DNA of 24,014 nt from JBOHHM01 sp050725495 (GCA_050725495.1 JBOHHM010000079.1:1-24014); one strand, 5' to 3'. Numbered from the stretch's first letter, positions 7,284 to 16,095 are shown. The notes: generated from the sequence alone by a model not told the origin. A program made the numbers and translations.

Positions 7284-10200
7284 TTGTCAGTCCTGCCCCT
7301 GAGAATCGAGTTTCCCGAATCCCTGCCCGTGTCGGGCAAGCGCGACGAGATCATGGCCGCGCTCGCGGCGCACCAGGTCATCATCGTCTGCGGTGAAACC
7401 GGCTCGGGCAAGACCACGCAGCTGCCCAAGATCGCGCTGGCGATGGGACGCGGCAAGCGCCCCATGGCCGAGGATGGGCGCGGCAGGCTCAGTGCGCCGC
7501 CGGCGAAAGAGGGCTCACCTGCGGTGAGGCGCAGGCTGATCGGCCACACCCAGCCGCGGCGCATCGCGGCCAGCTCCGTGGCCAAGCGCATCGCCGAGGA
7601 GCTCAACACCCCGCTGGGCGAGGTCGTGGGCTACAAGGTGCGCTTTGCCGACCGGCTCTCGCGCGACGCCTCGGTCAAGCTGATGACCGACGGCATTTTG
7701 CTGGCGGAGACCCAGACCGATCCGCTGCTCAAGGCCTACGACACCCTGATCATCGACGAGGCGCACGAGCGCAGCCTGAACATCGACTTTCTGCTCGGCT
7801 ACCTACGCCAGATCCTGCCGCGCCGGCCCGACCTGAAGCTCATCGTGACCTCGGCCACGATCGACGCCCAGCGCTTTGCCGACCACTTTGCTTCCAGAAA
7901 CGGACCAGCGCCAGTCATCATGGTGTCGGGGCGCATGTTTCCGGTGGAGCAGCGCTGGCGGCCGTTCGAGGAGTCGCGCGACTACGACCTGAACGACGCG
8001 CTGGCCGACGCGGTCGATGAACTGTGGGGTGGAAATGCCGGCGGCGACATCCTCGTCTTCCTGCCCGGCGAGCGCGAAATCCGCGAAGCGGCTGATCACC
8101 TGCGCAAGCATTTGAGCCATCAGCCCATGATGCGCAGCGCCGAGGTGCTGCCGCTGTTTGCCCGGCTGTCCCAGGCCGAGCAGGACCGGATTTTTGACAG
8201 CCACAGCGGCCGGCGCATTGTGCTGGCCACCAACGTGGCCGAGACCTCATTGACCGTTCCAGGCATCCGTTACGTCATTGACGCAGGAACGGCGCGGGTC
8301 AAGCGCTACAGCTTTCGTAGCAAAGTGGAGCAGTTGCTGGTCGAGCCGATCAGCCAGGCGGCGGCCAACCAGCGCGCCGGGCGCTGCGGCCGCGTGGCCA
8401 ACGGCATTTGCATACGCCTGTACGACGAAACCGACTTTGCGGGCCGGCCGCGCTTCACCGACCCCGAAATCCTGCGCAGTTCGTTGGCCGGCGCGATCCT
8501 GCGCATGAAGGCCTTGCATCTTGGGGCGGTGGAAGACTTCCCCTTCATCGAAGCGCCGCAGCGCCGCGCGATTGCCGACGGCTACCAGCTGCTGGCCGAA
8601 CTGGGGGCGGTCGATGAGGCCAACGAGCTGACGCCCATGGGCTCCGAACTGGCCAAACTGCCGCTGGATCCTCGCGTGGGCCGCATGATTCTGGAGGCGC
8701 GCGAGCGCCAGGCGCTGGATGAGGTGCTGGTGATCGCCTCGGCCCTGTCCGTGCAGGACGTGCGCGACCGGCCCCTGGACGCGCAGGCAGCGGCCGATCA
8801 GGCACATGCGAAGTTCGATGATGAGAAGAGCGAGTTCACGGGCTATCTGAAGCTGTGGAACTGGCTGGAAGCCTCGCGTGGCGGCCACAGCCAGGAACAC
8901 AGGCTTTCCAATCGGCAGTACGAAAGCCTGCTGCGCCAGAACTTCATCAGCGTGCGCCGCGTGCGCGAGTGGCGCGACATCCACAGCCAGCTGCTGACGG
9001 TCGTGACCGAGCATAAATGGCGGATCAACGGCACGCCCGCCAGTTATGAGCAGCTCCACTTGTCCATGCTGGCGGGTCTGCTGGGCAACATCGGCTCCAA
9101 GAGCGACGAGGATGACTGGTACCTGGGCGCGCGCGGCATCAAGTTCCATCGCCATCCCGGCGCCCACTTGAGCAAGAAACCGGGGCGCTGGATCGTGGCC
9201 GCCGAGCTGGTGGAAACCACGCGGCTGTTCGGCCGCGGCATTGCGGCGATCGAGCCGCAGTGGCTGGAGCAGGTGGGGGGGCATTTGCTGAAGAAGCAGC
9301 TGCTCGATCCGCATTGGGAAAAGAAGGCGGCCGAGGTCACGGCGCTGGAGCGCGCGACGCTGTATGGCCTGGTCGTCTACAACGGCCGCCGCGTGAACTT
9401 CGGCCGGGTGGATGTGGCGGCGGCGCGCGAGATTTTCATTCGCGAGGCGCTGGTGGCGGGCCAGTGGGAGACCCGGCTGCCGTTTCTGGCTGCCAACCAC
9501 AAGCTGATCCGCCAGGTCGAAGAACTGGAGCACAAGTCGCGCCGCCAGGACGTGCTGGTCGACGACGAGCTGATCTACGCCTTCTACGACCAGCAGCTGC
9601 CGGCCGACGTCTGCAGCGGCCACGGTTTTGAGCGTTGGTACCGGGAAGCGGTCCAGCGGCGGCCTCAGCTGCTGATGCTCAGCCGCGAGGAACTGATGCG
9701 CCACGAGGCGGCCGGCATCACGACCAACGCTTTCCCCAAAACCCTGCGCCTGGGCGGCGTCGATTGTGCCGCCAGCTATTTGCACGAGCCCGGTGATGCG
9801 CGAGACGGCCTGACCGTGACCGTGCCGCTGTTCGTGCTGAACCAGGTGAGCGAGGAGCGCTGCGAGTGGCTGGTGCCCGGCATGCTCAAGGACAAGATTC
9901 AGGCCCTGCTCAAAAGCCTGCCGCAAAAGCCGCGTTCGCGCTTCGTGCCGCTGCCCGAGTCGGCGGCACGGCTCGCCGATGCGCTGAGTGCGCCGCCCAG
10001 CTGGGGGGCCGGCTCGTTGACCGATGCCCTGCTCAAACTCGTGCGCGAAATCACCAGCCTGGACGTCAAGCGCGCCGACTTCAAGCTCGACATGCTCAGC
10101 CCTCATCTGTTCATGAACTTCCGCGTGGTCGACGAGCATGGCCGGCAGCTGGGTAGCGGCCGCAACCTGGGCTCGCTCAAGGCCGAGCTGGGGGCTCAGG

Positions 10201-11192
10201 CGCGCGGGGCGTTCCAGGCGCTGGCTGGGCTGAAGCTGCCCCGATCGGAAAAACCGGTCAGTCGTGAAGAAAAATTGCCGATAGCCCTTACCCATACGGC
10301 TCAAGCTGCTACAAAATCAGTAGCAAACCTGAGTTCGGGCGCCGACCGGCGCTACACCGCCTGGACCTTTGGCGAGCTGCCCGAGCTCATGGAAATCCGA
10401 AAAGGCGGGCAGACCCTGATCGGCTTTCCGGCCCTGGTGGACACGGGCGACGCCGTCGACATCGAGGTGTTTGACGAGCCCGAGGTCGCCGCCGCCAAGC
10501 ACCGAGCGGGCCTGCGCCGCCTGTTTGCGCTGCAGATCAAGGACGCGCTCAAATACCTGGAAAAGAACATCCCCGAGCTGCAGAAAATGGCCGTCGCCTA
10601 TATGGCGCTGGGCACGCAGGAAGAGCTGCGCGAGCAGATCATCGAGGTGGCGCTGGAGCGCGCCTTTGTGCTCGATCCCTTGCCCGCCAACGAGCCGGAC
10701 TTCAAGCGCCGGGTCGAAGAAGGCCGGGGTCGGCTGACCCTGATCGCCAACGAGGTCGCGCGACTGACCGCGACCATCCTGAGCGAATACGCGGTGGCCA
10801 CGCGCAAGATCAAGGACACCAAGAACCAGCCCGAAGCCACGGCCGACGCCAGCCAGCAACTGCAGCGCCTGATGCCCAAACGCTTCGTGGCACTCACGCC
10901 CTGGACAGCGCTGCAGCACTTTGCGCGCTACCTCAAGGCCATCACGCTGCGGCTGGACAAGCTGCGCGCCGACCCGGCACGCGACGCCGCGCGTCTGGCC
11001 GAGCTGCGCCCCCAGGAGCAACGCTACTGGCGGCTGGTGGCCGAGCGCAAGGGCGCGGTGGACGATCGCATGCAGGAATTCCGCTGGCTGCTGGAGGAGC
11101 TGCGCGTGAGCTTTTTCGCGCAGGAGCTGCGCACGCCACAGCCGGTGAGCATCAAGCGGCTGGAGAAGGCGTGGCTTCAGCTGACAAGCTGA
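7284..11192 (+). CDS. hrpA: ATP-dependent RNA helicase HrpA (DEAH box)
   Basis: A 1302-residue DEAH helicase, close to the usual 1300 aa. Walker A is GETGSGKT (residues 37-44), the DEAH box is near residue 158 (IIDEAHERS), motif III is TSATI, and motifs V/VI are ATNVAETSLTVPG and QRAGRCGRV. Helicase-associated and OB-like domains follow, then the long HrpA C-terminal region. In E. coli HrpA rescues stalled ribosomes. TTG 7284 is the chosen start: no in-frame ATG lies nearby, and MSVLPLRIEFPESLPVSG fits the family. The next ATG (7353) would remove the conserved leader. About 25 unusual residues (RPMAEDGRGRLSAPPAKEG...) interrupt the protein after Walker A. A dispersed-repeat copy lies in frame at 10270-10328. 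A GATAAT at 7238-7243 could be a -10 element. Confidence 0.95.
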   Translation: MSVLPLRIEFPESLPVSGKRDEIMAALAAHQVIIVCGETGSGKTTQLPKIALAMGRGKRPMAEDGRGRLSAPPAKEGSPAVRRRLIGHTQPRRIAASSVAKRIAEELNTPLGEVVGYKVRFADRLSRDASVKLMTDGILLAETQTDPLLKAYDTLIIDEAHERSLNIDFLLGYLRQILPRRPDLKLIVTSATIDAQRFADHFASRNGPAPVIMVSGRMFPVEQRWRPFEESRDYDLNDALADAVDELWGGNAGGDILVFLPGEREIREAADHLRKHLSHQPMMRSAEVLPLFARLSQAEQDRIFDSHSGRRIVLATNVAETSLTVPGIRYVIDAGTARVKRYSFRSKVEQLLVEPISQAAANQRAGRCGRVANGICIRLYDETDFAGRPRFTDPEILRSSLAGAILRMKALHLGAVEDFPFIEAPQRRAIADGYQLLAELGAVDEANELTPMGSELAKLPLDPRVGRMILEARERQALDEVLVIASALSVQDVRDRPLDAQAAADQAHAKFDDEKSEFTGYLKLWNWLEASRGGHSQEHRLSNRQYESLLRQNFISVRRVREWRDIHSQLLTVVTEHKWRINGTPASYEQLHLSMLAGLLGNIGSKSDEDDWYLGARGIKFHRHPGAHLSKKPGRWIVAAELVETTRLFGRGIAAIEPQWLEQVGGHLLKKQLLDPHWEKKAAEVTALERATLYGLVVYNGRRVNFGRVDVAAAREIFIREALVAGQWETRLPFLAANHKLIRQVEELEHKSRRQDVLVDDELIYAFYDQQLPADVCSGHGFERWYREAVQRRPQLLMLSREELMRHEAAGITTNAFPKTLRLGGVDCAASYLHEPGDARDGLTVTVPLFVLNQVSEERCEWLVPGMLKDKIQALLKSLPQKPRSRFVPLPESAARLADALSAPPSWGAGSLTDALLKLVREITSLDVKRADFKLDMLSPHLFMNFRVVDEHGRQLGSGRNLGSLKAELGAQARGAFQALAGLKLPRSEKPVSREEKLPIALTHTAQAATKSVANLSSGADRRYTAWTFGELPELMEIRKGGQTLIGFPALVDTGDAVDIEVFDEPEVAAAKHRAGLRRLFALQIKDALKYLEKNIPELQKMAVAYMALGTQEELREQIIEVALERAFVLDPLPANEPDFKRRVEEGRGRLTLIANEVARLTATILSEYAVATRKIKDTKNQPEATADASQQLQRLMPKRFVALTPWTALQHFARYLKAITLRLDKLRADPARDAARLAELRPQEQRYWRLVAERKGAVDDRMQEFRWLLEELRVSFFAQELRTPQPVSIKRLEKAWLQLTS
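10270..10328 (+). repeat. Dispersed short repeat, copy B (in frame within hrpA)
   Basis: The segment has an A-rich start, ATAGCCC, 19 nt, TGCTACAAAATCAGTAGC. It encodes EKLPIALTHTAQAATKSVAN in a linker just before the conserved YTAWTFGELPELMEI block of HrpA. It is AT-rich against the surrounding GC-rich gene and is colinear with copies A and C. The linker position explains how an insertion could be tolerated. Confidence 0.6.
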
Positions 11193-11193
11193 A
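11176..11193. repeat. Perfect hairpin over the hrpA stop codon
   Basis: TTCAGCT (11176-11182), loop GACA, AGCTGAA (11187-11193): a perfect 7-bp stem that contains the hrpA TGA (11190-11192). No U-tract follows, so it is not a canonical terminator. It may protect the mRNA end or be chance. Confidence 0.4.
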
Positions 11194-11215
11194 CTCAGAC
11201 CCCTTTGAAGCAGGC

Positions 11216-11280
11216 TGTCGTTCTGAGCGCAGCGAAGAATCTCGCAGGAGCAGAGAGCCTGCGCGATGCTCAGGATGACA
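11216..11280. repeat. Nested inverted repeat between convergent hrpA and aminotransferase genes
   Basis: The outer arms TGTCGTTCTGAGC (11216-11228) and GCTCAGGATGACA (11268-11280) pair at all 13 positions in RNA (11 Watson-Crick, 2 G-U). Inside is a perfect 6-bp stem, CGCAGG (11243-11248) with CCTGCG (11258-11263). The sequence TTCTGAGCGCAGCGAAGAATCTC resembles a repeat I know to recur between genes in many bacteria. It occupies most of the 100-bp gap and may serve as a two-way transcript end. Confidence 0.6.
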
Positions 11281-11292
11281 CGGCGCTCGCCA

Positions 11293-12459
11293 CTACAGCT
11301 TGCAAAGGCGATCCAATGCCATGTTCAGCGTTTCGTCTGTCTTGGCAAAGCAAAAGCGAACGACGCGCTGGTCGAAGCCGTCGCCATAAAACGCCGACAG
11401 CGGAATCGCCGCCACGCCGACCTCGCAGGTCAGCCACTGGCAGAAATCGGCCTCGCTCAGGTCGCTGACCGTCGAGATGTCCACGCACTGGAAGTAGCTA
11501 CCGTCGCTTGGCAGCAGGCGCAACCGGGTGCGTTTCAGCCGTTCGCGGAACAGGTCGCGCTTGCGCTGGTAGAACGCGGGCAGTCCGAGGTAGGGCCTGG
11601 GATCGGCCATGTAGCGGGCCAGCCCGTGCTGCACCGGGGTGTTGACGGTGAACACATTGAACTGGTGGACCTTGCGGAACTCGGAGCTCAGTGCCGCAGG
11701 CGCGGCCACATAGCCGACCTTCCAGCCGGTCACGTGGTAGGTCTTGCCGAAGCTGCTCACGATGAAGGCGCGCGCAACGAGGCCGGCAAAGCGCGCGACA
11801 CTCTGGTGCTCGTTGGGCGCATAGACCATGTGCTCGTAGACCTCGTCGCTGATCAGCAGCACCTCGGTCGGCGCCAGGATCTCCTGCAGCCGGAGCATGT
11901 CCTCGCGCGTCCAGATGGTGGCGCTCGGGTTGTGCGGCGAGTTGATCAGGATCGCGCGGGTCCTGGCATTGAGAGCGGCGCAAATCTTGTCGAAATCCGG
12001 CCGGAACGTGCCGGGCACCAGCGGCACGCGCACGACGGTGCCGCCGGCCAGCTCGATATTGGGCACGTAGCTGTCGTAGCAGGGCTCCAGCACAATGACC
12101 TCATCGCCGGGGCGCACCACGGCGAGGATCGCGGTGAGGATGGCCTGGGTGGCGCCCGCCGTCACTGTGATTTCGTCGGCAGCGTTGTAGTCGCGGCCAT
12201 GGAGGGTTTTGATTTTGGCGGCAATGGCCTCGCGCAGCAGCGGCACGCCGGGCATGGGCGGGTACTGGTTCAGGCCCTGCGTCATCGCCTCCGTGACAGC
12301 CTGCACCAGCCCCGGGTCGCAGTCAAAGTCCGGAAAGCCCTGGCCCAGGTTGACCGCGTTTTTTTCGGCGGCAAGCGCCGACATCACGGTGAAGATGGTC
12401 GTGCCCACGGCGGGCAGTTTGGTGGTGATTTCGAGGGTGCGCTCTATCACGATGCTCAT
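11293..12459 (-). CDS. PLP-dependent aminotransferase, class I/II (methionine aminotransferase-like)
   Basis: A 388-residue fold-type I aminotransferase. The cofactor lysine is Lys239 in SSFGKTYHVTGWK. The ring-contacting aspartate is Asp205 in LISDEVYEH, and NSPHNPS (residues 173-179) holds the conserved Asn. The N-terminus (VNLGQGFPDFDCD) and the SSFGKTYHVTGWK context match the YbdL / kynurenine-aminotransferase-like branch, whose members transaminate methionine and aromatic amino acids. Substrate preference cannot be fixed from sequence. It lies 53 bp downstream of cysB on the same strand, so cotranscription is possible. If it acts on methionine, that would fit a sulfur-related neighbourhood (inference). 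Confidence 0.9.
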   Translation of the reverse strand: MSIVIERTLEITTKLPAVGTTIFTVMSALAAEKNAVNLGQGFPDFDCDPGLVQAVTEAMTQGLNQYPPMPGVPLLREAIAAKIKTLHGRDYNAADEITVTAGATQAILTAILAVVRPGDEVIVLEPCYDSYVPNIELAGGTVVRVPLVPGTFRPDFDKICAALNARTRAILINSPHNPSATIWTREDMLRLQEILAPTEVLLISDEVYEHMVYAPNEHQSVARFAGLVARAFIVSSFGKTYHVTGWKVGYVAAPAALSSEFRKVHQFNVFTVNTPVQHGLARYMADPRPYLGLPAFYQRKRDLFRERLKRTRLRLLPSDGSYFQCVDISTVSDLSEADFCQWLTCEVGVAAIPLSAFYGDGFDQRVVRFCFAKTDETLNMALDRLCKL

Positions 12460-12512
12460 GCTTTCATTCCGTTGGGGGCAGAGCTGCGCGCTCGGGTCTG
12501 TCCCGCAAGGTC

Positions 12513-13457
12513 TTACAACTCATAGTCATTCACATGGCCGCTCATGGCCTTGGCGATCAGGTTGCGGTCCAGCCGGTCGCTCAGCAGCTCGGCAAACTTG
12601 TAGACAAAGTTGCGCAGGTAGGCGCTGCGCTTGAAGGCCACGCGCGCCACGTTCTGGCCGAACAGATGGCCGGCCGGGCGCACGACCAGGTCGTTGTTGC
12701 TGCCGTCGTCGCGCACCGCCATTTCGGCCACGATGCCCACGCCCAGGCCGAGGCGCACATAGGTCTTGATCACGTCCGAGTCGATGGCTTCGAGCGCAAT
12801 GCGCGGCTGCAGCTTCTTGTGGGCGAACGCATGGTCGATCCGCGTGCGGCCGGTGAACGAGGGGTGGTAGGTAATGAGGGGTTCCTGCGCAATGTCTTCC
12901 AGCGAGATGCGCTCTTTTTGGGCCAGCGGATGGCCGGCGGGCAGGACCAGCATGTGCTGCCATTCGTAGCAGGGCAGGGTCACGAGCTCGGCGTAGTCCG
13001 ACAACGATTCGGTGGCAATGCCGATTTCCGCTACTTCGTCGATCACCATCTTGGCGACCTGATCGGGCGCGCCCTGGTGCAGGCTGATGTTGACCTTGGG
13101 GTAGGCCTCGCGCAGCTTGGCCACCGGCACCGGCAACACGTAGCGGGCCTGGGTGTGGGTGGTGGCGATCGACAAGGTGCCGCTGTCTTGCGCGCTGAAC
13201 TGCTCGCCTATGCGCTTCAAGTTGCCGACCTCGCGCATGATGAGCTCGATGCTTTTGAGCACATGCTGGCCTGGCTCGGTGATGCGCTTGAGGCGCTTGC
13301 CGTGGCGCGCAAAGATTTCCACGCCCAGTTCTTCTTCCAGCTCGATGATGGCCTTGGACACGCCCGGCTGCGAGGTGTGCAGGGCCTTGGCGGCTTCGGT
13401 CAGGTTCAGGTTGCGGCGCGCCGCTTCCTGAACAAAACGGAACTGATGCAGGTTCAT
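12513..13457 (-). CDS. cysB: CysB-type LysR regulator of sulfur assimilation
   Basis: A 314-residue LysR protein of the CysB/Cbl branch. The DNA-binding domain (MNLHQFRFVQEAARRNLNLT, LHTSQPGVSKAIIELEEELG) is characteristic, especially TSQPGVSKAI. The effector domain has the CysB-type TTHTQARYVLP and HPSFTGRTRID segments, which bind N-acetylserine, sulfate or thiosulfate in known members. ATG 13457 gives the standard N-terminus; an in-frame TTG at 13496 would add 13 atypical residues. The ATG has no clear Shine-Dalgarno. The upstream 51 bp is AT-rich, with CATAAT as a possible -10. cbiX lies directly upstream on the same strand. CysB normally activates the cys regulon, including sulfate transport, yet the cysA gene in this window is broken. 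Confidence 0.93.
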   Translation of the reverse strand: MNLHQFRFVQEAARRNLNLTEAAKALHTSQPGVSKAIIELEEELGVEIFARHGKRLKRITEPGQHVLKSIELIMREVGNLKRIGEQFSAQDSGTLSIATTHTQARYVLPVPVAKLREAYPKVNISLHQGAPDQVAKMVIDEVAEIGIATESLSDYAELVTLPCYEWQHMLVLPAGHPLAQKERISLEDIAQEPLITYHPSFTGRTRIDHAFAHKKLQPRIALEAIDSDVIKTYVRLGLGVGIVAEMAVRDDGSNNDLVVRPAGHLFGQNVARVAFKRSAYLRNFVYKFAELLSDRLDRNLIAKAMSGHVNDYEL

Positions 13458-13508
13458 AGTGAATTTGTAATAAAAACAAAATTCATTATGCCGCAAGAAT
13501 CTATGAAA

Positions 13509-13877
13509 CTAGGGGAAGAGAGCAATTCGGGCCATTAAATCGACCAGCCTGGCGTCCTCGCCGATGGCGGGCTGCAGCGTGAGCTGGACTTGGGGATGAA
13601 GGGTCCTGAGCTCGGCGACCAGCGCCGGCAGGTCTTCTCGGGCGTGGCGCCCCACGCCCAGAAACAGGGGCACAATGCGGATGGCATGGGCTCCTGCCGC
13701 GATCAGCCGTTGGACCGCGCTGGGCAAGTCCGGCTCGGTCAGCTCCAGGTAGGCGCAGCTCAGCAGCACCTGGGGGTCGAGTTCGCGAATGCGCGCCGCG
13801 ACGGCCTCGATCGGCTGGTGCCACAGCGGATCGCGCGAGCCGTGAGCGAAAAGCACAACGCCCTGTATGGCTGCCAT
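13509..13877 (-). CDS. cbiX: Sirohydrochlorin chelatase, short CbiX type
   Basis: A 122-residue single-domain chelatase of the short CbiX (CbiXS) type. These insert cobalt or iron into sirohydrochlorin on the way to cobalamin or sirohaem, and act as dimers. Visible landmarks are LFAHGSRDPLWHQPIE near the N-terminus, with the metal-binding histidine of AHGSRD, CAYLELTEPDL, and IVPLFLGVGRHAREDLP with a second histidine in GRHAREDLP. ATG 13877 begins 2 nt after the lptG stop, and GAAGG lies 5 nt before it within the lptG end, so it should be expressed with lptFG. Its position just before cysB fits a role in sirohaem for sulfite/nitrite reductases, though cobalamin synthesis cannot be excluded. 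Confidence 0.88.
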   Translation of the reverse strand: MAAIQGVVLFAHGSRDPLWHQPIEAVAARIRELDPQVLLSCAYLELTEPDLPSAVQRLIAAGAHAIRIVPLFLGVGRHAREDLPALVAELRTLHPQVQLTLQPAIGEDARLVDLMARIALFP

Positions 13878-13879
13878 GG

Positions 13880-14986
13880 CTACCTTCGCAGCACCAGCCA
13901 GCCAAACGCCGCCAGCGAAAACAGAGAGTAGATCAGGCCCGGCGCCGCCGCCGTGAGCCAGGGCAGCCAGTTTTGCAGGTTGCCCACATAGCCGAACACG
14001 TTGTTGAGCAGGAAGAAACTGATGCCTATCATCACGCCGCCGAACACATAGGCCGTGATGCCACCGCTGCGGAAATGCAGGTAGGCAAACGGCAGGGCCA
14101 GCACCACCATCACCAGGCAGCTCAGCGGGTAAAACACCTTGCGCCAGAACTGGATTTCGTAGCGCTGGGCGGTCTGGTTGTTGGCGTTGAGGTGCTGGAT
14201 GTACTGGAACAGGTCGACGGTTTTCATGCGATCGGGCTTGAGCAGCGCCACCGACACCATTTCGGCGCTGATCTCGGTAGGCCAGCGATAGCTGCCTGCG
14301 CGAGCGCGCTCGACCTTGGCGCTTTCGCTGCCTCGGGTGCTGAACTCGCTGCGCTCGGCGTTCTCCAGAATCCAGGAGTCGTCCTCGCCAAAGCGTGCTT
14401 TGTCGGCACGGGTCAGGGACACCAGAAAGCCCTGGTTGTCGAACTCGAAGATGCGCACCCCCACCATCTCGCCCTCGGGCGACAGGGCGCTGACATTGGT
14501 GGCGAACGAGTGGTAGCGCTGCTTCTCTTTGAGCCAGGCGCCGGTTTGCCCCACGGTGATGCGTCCCTGGTAGCGCGACTTCAGCAGTTGGGCCGTGCGG
14601 TCGGACAGCGGAGCCAGATAGTCGCCCACGGCGAAAGTCAGCAGCACGAAGGCCAGGCCCAGCAGCAGCAGGGTCTTGAGCGCACGCCAAGGCCCCAGGC
14701 CGCTGGTGCGCAAAATCGTGTACTCCGAACTCTGGGCCAGCCGCGCCATGACGAAAATGGTCCCGATCAGCACCGCAATGGGCAGCAGTTCGTACAGATG
14801 GCTGGGGATCAGGAGCGCGACGTACAGCAGCGCATGGGTCAGCTGGTAGCCCGAGGGTCCGTTCCTGCCGACCCACTGCAGCTCGTCGACGAAATCGAAA
14901 AAGAAGAACAGGGCCAGGAAACCCAGAGTGACAAAGGCCACCGAAGCCAGTACTTCACCATAGAGGAGCCGGCGCAGGGTTCTCAT
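13880..14986 (-). CDS. lptG: LPS export permease LptG
   Basis: A 368-residue inner-membrane subunit of the LptB2FG transporter, which extracts lipopolysaccharide and feeds the LptC-A-D bridge. The topology is as expected: three N-terminal membrane helices (about residues 12-32, 52-78 and 98-120), a periplasmic beta-jellyroll domain (about 125-260), and three C-terminal helices ending LFSLAAFGWLVLRR. The coupling segment ARLAQSSEYTILRTSGLGPW faces the LptB ATPase. ATG 14986 overlaps the lptF stop by 4 nt (ATGA), which indicates translational coupling. The next gene, cbiX, starts 2 nt after the stop. Confidence 0.93.
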   Translation of the reverse strand: MRTLRRLLYGEVLASVAFVTLGFLALFFFFDFVDELQWVGRNGPSGYQLTHALLYVALLIPSHLYELLPIAVLIGTIFVMARLAQSSEYTILRTSGLGPWRALKTLLLLGLAFVLLTFAVGDYLAPLSDRTAQLLKSRYQGRITVGQTGAWLKEKQRYHSFATNVSALSPEGEMVGVRIFEFDNQGFLVSLTRADKARFGEDDSWILENAERSEFSTRGSESAKVERARAGSYRWPTEISAEMVSVALLKPDRMKTVDLFQYIQHLNANNQTAQRYEIQFWRKVFYPLSCLVMVVLALPFAYLHFRSGGITAYVFGGVMIGISFFLLNNVFGYVGNLQNWLPWLTAAAPGLIYSLFSLAAFGWLVLRR

Positions 14987-16095
14987 GGCGTGGCCTTTCG
15001 GGGGCCCGAAGGTTGGCGACGCAGTGCCGAGCGCAGCGTCCAGTTGTTGTGTCGCTTGGCAAGCCAGAACGCGCCCAGCAACAGCGCACCGCCATGCAAG
15101 GCCAATAGCAGGCCGGCAAACGAGGTTTTCCCCGAGCCGATCCAGCTCTGCCCCAGATTGAGCAGGTTGTAGTACACGACGAAGGCAAACAGTGCGAAAA
15201 GCAGGTTGCCGCCGCGCCCGGCCCGGGGATTGACGCTGGAAACCGCCACGGCGATGACCACGAAGTTCATGGCGGCCAAGGCCAGGCCCAGGCGCCAAGC
15301 CAGCTCGCCCAGATGGATGGGGCTGGGGTCCAGCAGCAAGTCCAGGGTGGACCGGGCCCTGACGGGAAGGGCGTCCTGGCTGCCCAAGGCCGCCGCGCCG
15401 ATTTTGGTGCCGTACTCTTCGAATTCGCTGATCTTGAGATCGGTCTGGCCGATCACGTTTTCCATCCGTTGGCCGCTGTTGAGCAGCAGGTACCTGGCCT
15501 GGTCGATCACCTCGACCCGACCGCTGCGCGCTGAGGTGATGGATTGCTTTCCGTGCTCGGTGGCCGAGATGAACACGTTATTGCCTGACTTGTTGTCGGG
15601 TGTGTCCTTGTCCACAAAAAACACCTTGTTGCCGCCCGAGGACTCCTGAAACTGGCCGGGGGCGATGCGCTCAAGATCGCTGCGCTTTTCGTATCGTTCT
15701 TTCAGCTCCCGGGTCTGCTGGTGTGACCAGGGCCACACCACCAACGCCAGCGCGGCGATGGCCAGCAGGATGGGCCAGGCAAAGCGCAACAAGGGGATGA
15801 GAAAGCCCGCCAATCCCTGGCCACTGGCAAACCAGATCGCCATTTCGCTGTCCCGATACATGCGCGAGAGGGTTGCCACGATCGCAACGAACAGGCTCAG
15901 GGTCAGCAGGGTCGGCAGCTGGCCCAGCACCGTGTAGCCCATCACCAGCGTCACGTCCGATGGGTTGACGCTGCCGCGCGAAGCCTGGCCCAGCGTACGG
16001 ATCAGCATCATGGTCATGACGATGGTGGCCAGCACCACGAGCGTCGCGCCGAAGCTGCGCGCCAGCTCCTTGCGAATGGAGGAATGGAATAACAT
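14983..16095 (-). CDS. lptF: LPS export permease LptF
   Basis: A 370-residue partner of LptG, same fold: N-terminal membrane helices (from about residue 15, LVVLATIVMTMMLIRTLG), a periplasmic domain from about 130 to 270, and C-terminal helices (LALAAMNFVVIAVAVSSVNP). The cytoplasmic segment SRMYRDSEMAIWFASG is the LptF coupling helix that contacts LptB. ATG 16095 (MLFHSSIRKELARSFG) is the family-typical start. It diverges from pepA with only 40 bp between starts, the same divergent lptF/pepA order seen in many gamma- and beta-proteobacteria. The stop overlaps lptG (ATGA). Confidence 0.94.
   Translation of the reverse strand: MLFHSSIRKELARSFGATLVVLATIVMTMMLIRTLGQASRGSVNPSDVTLVMGYTVLGQLPTLLTLSLFVAIVATLSRMYRDSEMAIWFASGQGLAGFLIPLLRFAWPILLAIAALALVVWPWSHQQTRELKERYEKRSDLERIAPGQFQESSGGNKVFFVDKDTPDNKSGNNVFISATEHGKQSITSARSGRVEVIDQARYLLLNSGQRMENVIGQTDLKISEFEEYGTKIGAAALGSQDALPVRARSTLDLLLDPSPIHLGELAWRLGLALAAMNFVVIAVAVSSVNPRAGRGGNLLFALFAFVVYYNLLNLGQSWIGSGKTSFAGLLLALHGGALLLGAFWLAKRHNNWTLRSALRRQPSGPRKATP

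Noticed and set aside
8306..8323. GCTACAGCTTTCGTAGC in hrpA, similar in spacing to the dispersed repeat core.
   Set aside because: It encodes the conserved KRYSFRSK motif of DEAH helicases, and the upstream half of the repeat is absent. This is chance resemblance.
8247..10304. A 685-codon minus-strand open frame inside hrpA.
   Set aside because: It is rich in His/Arg/Gln/Ala with no recognisable domain, and fully antisense to the well-supported HrpA coding sequence.
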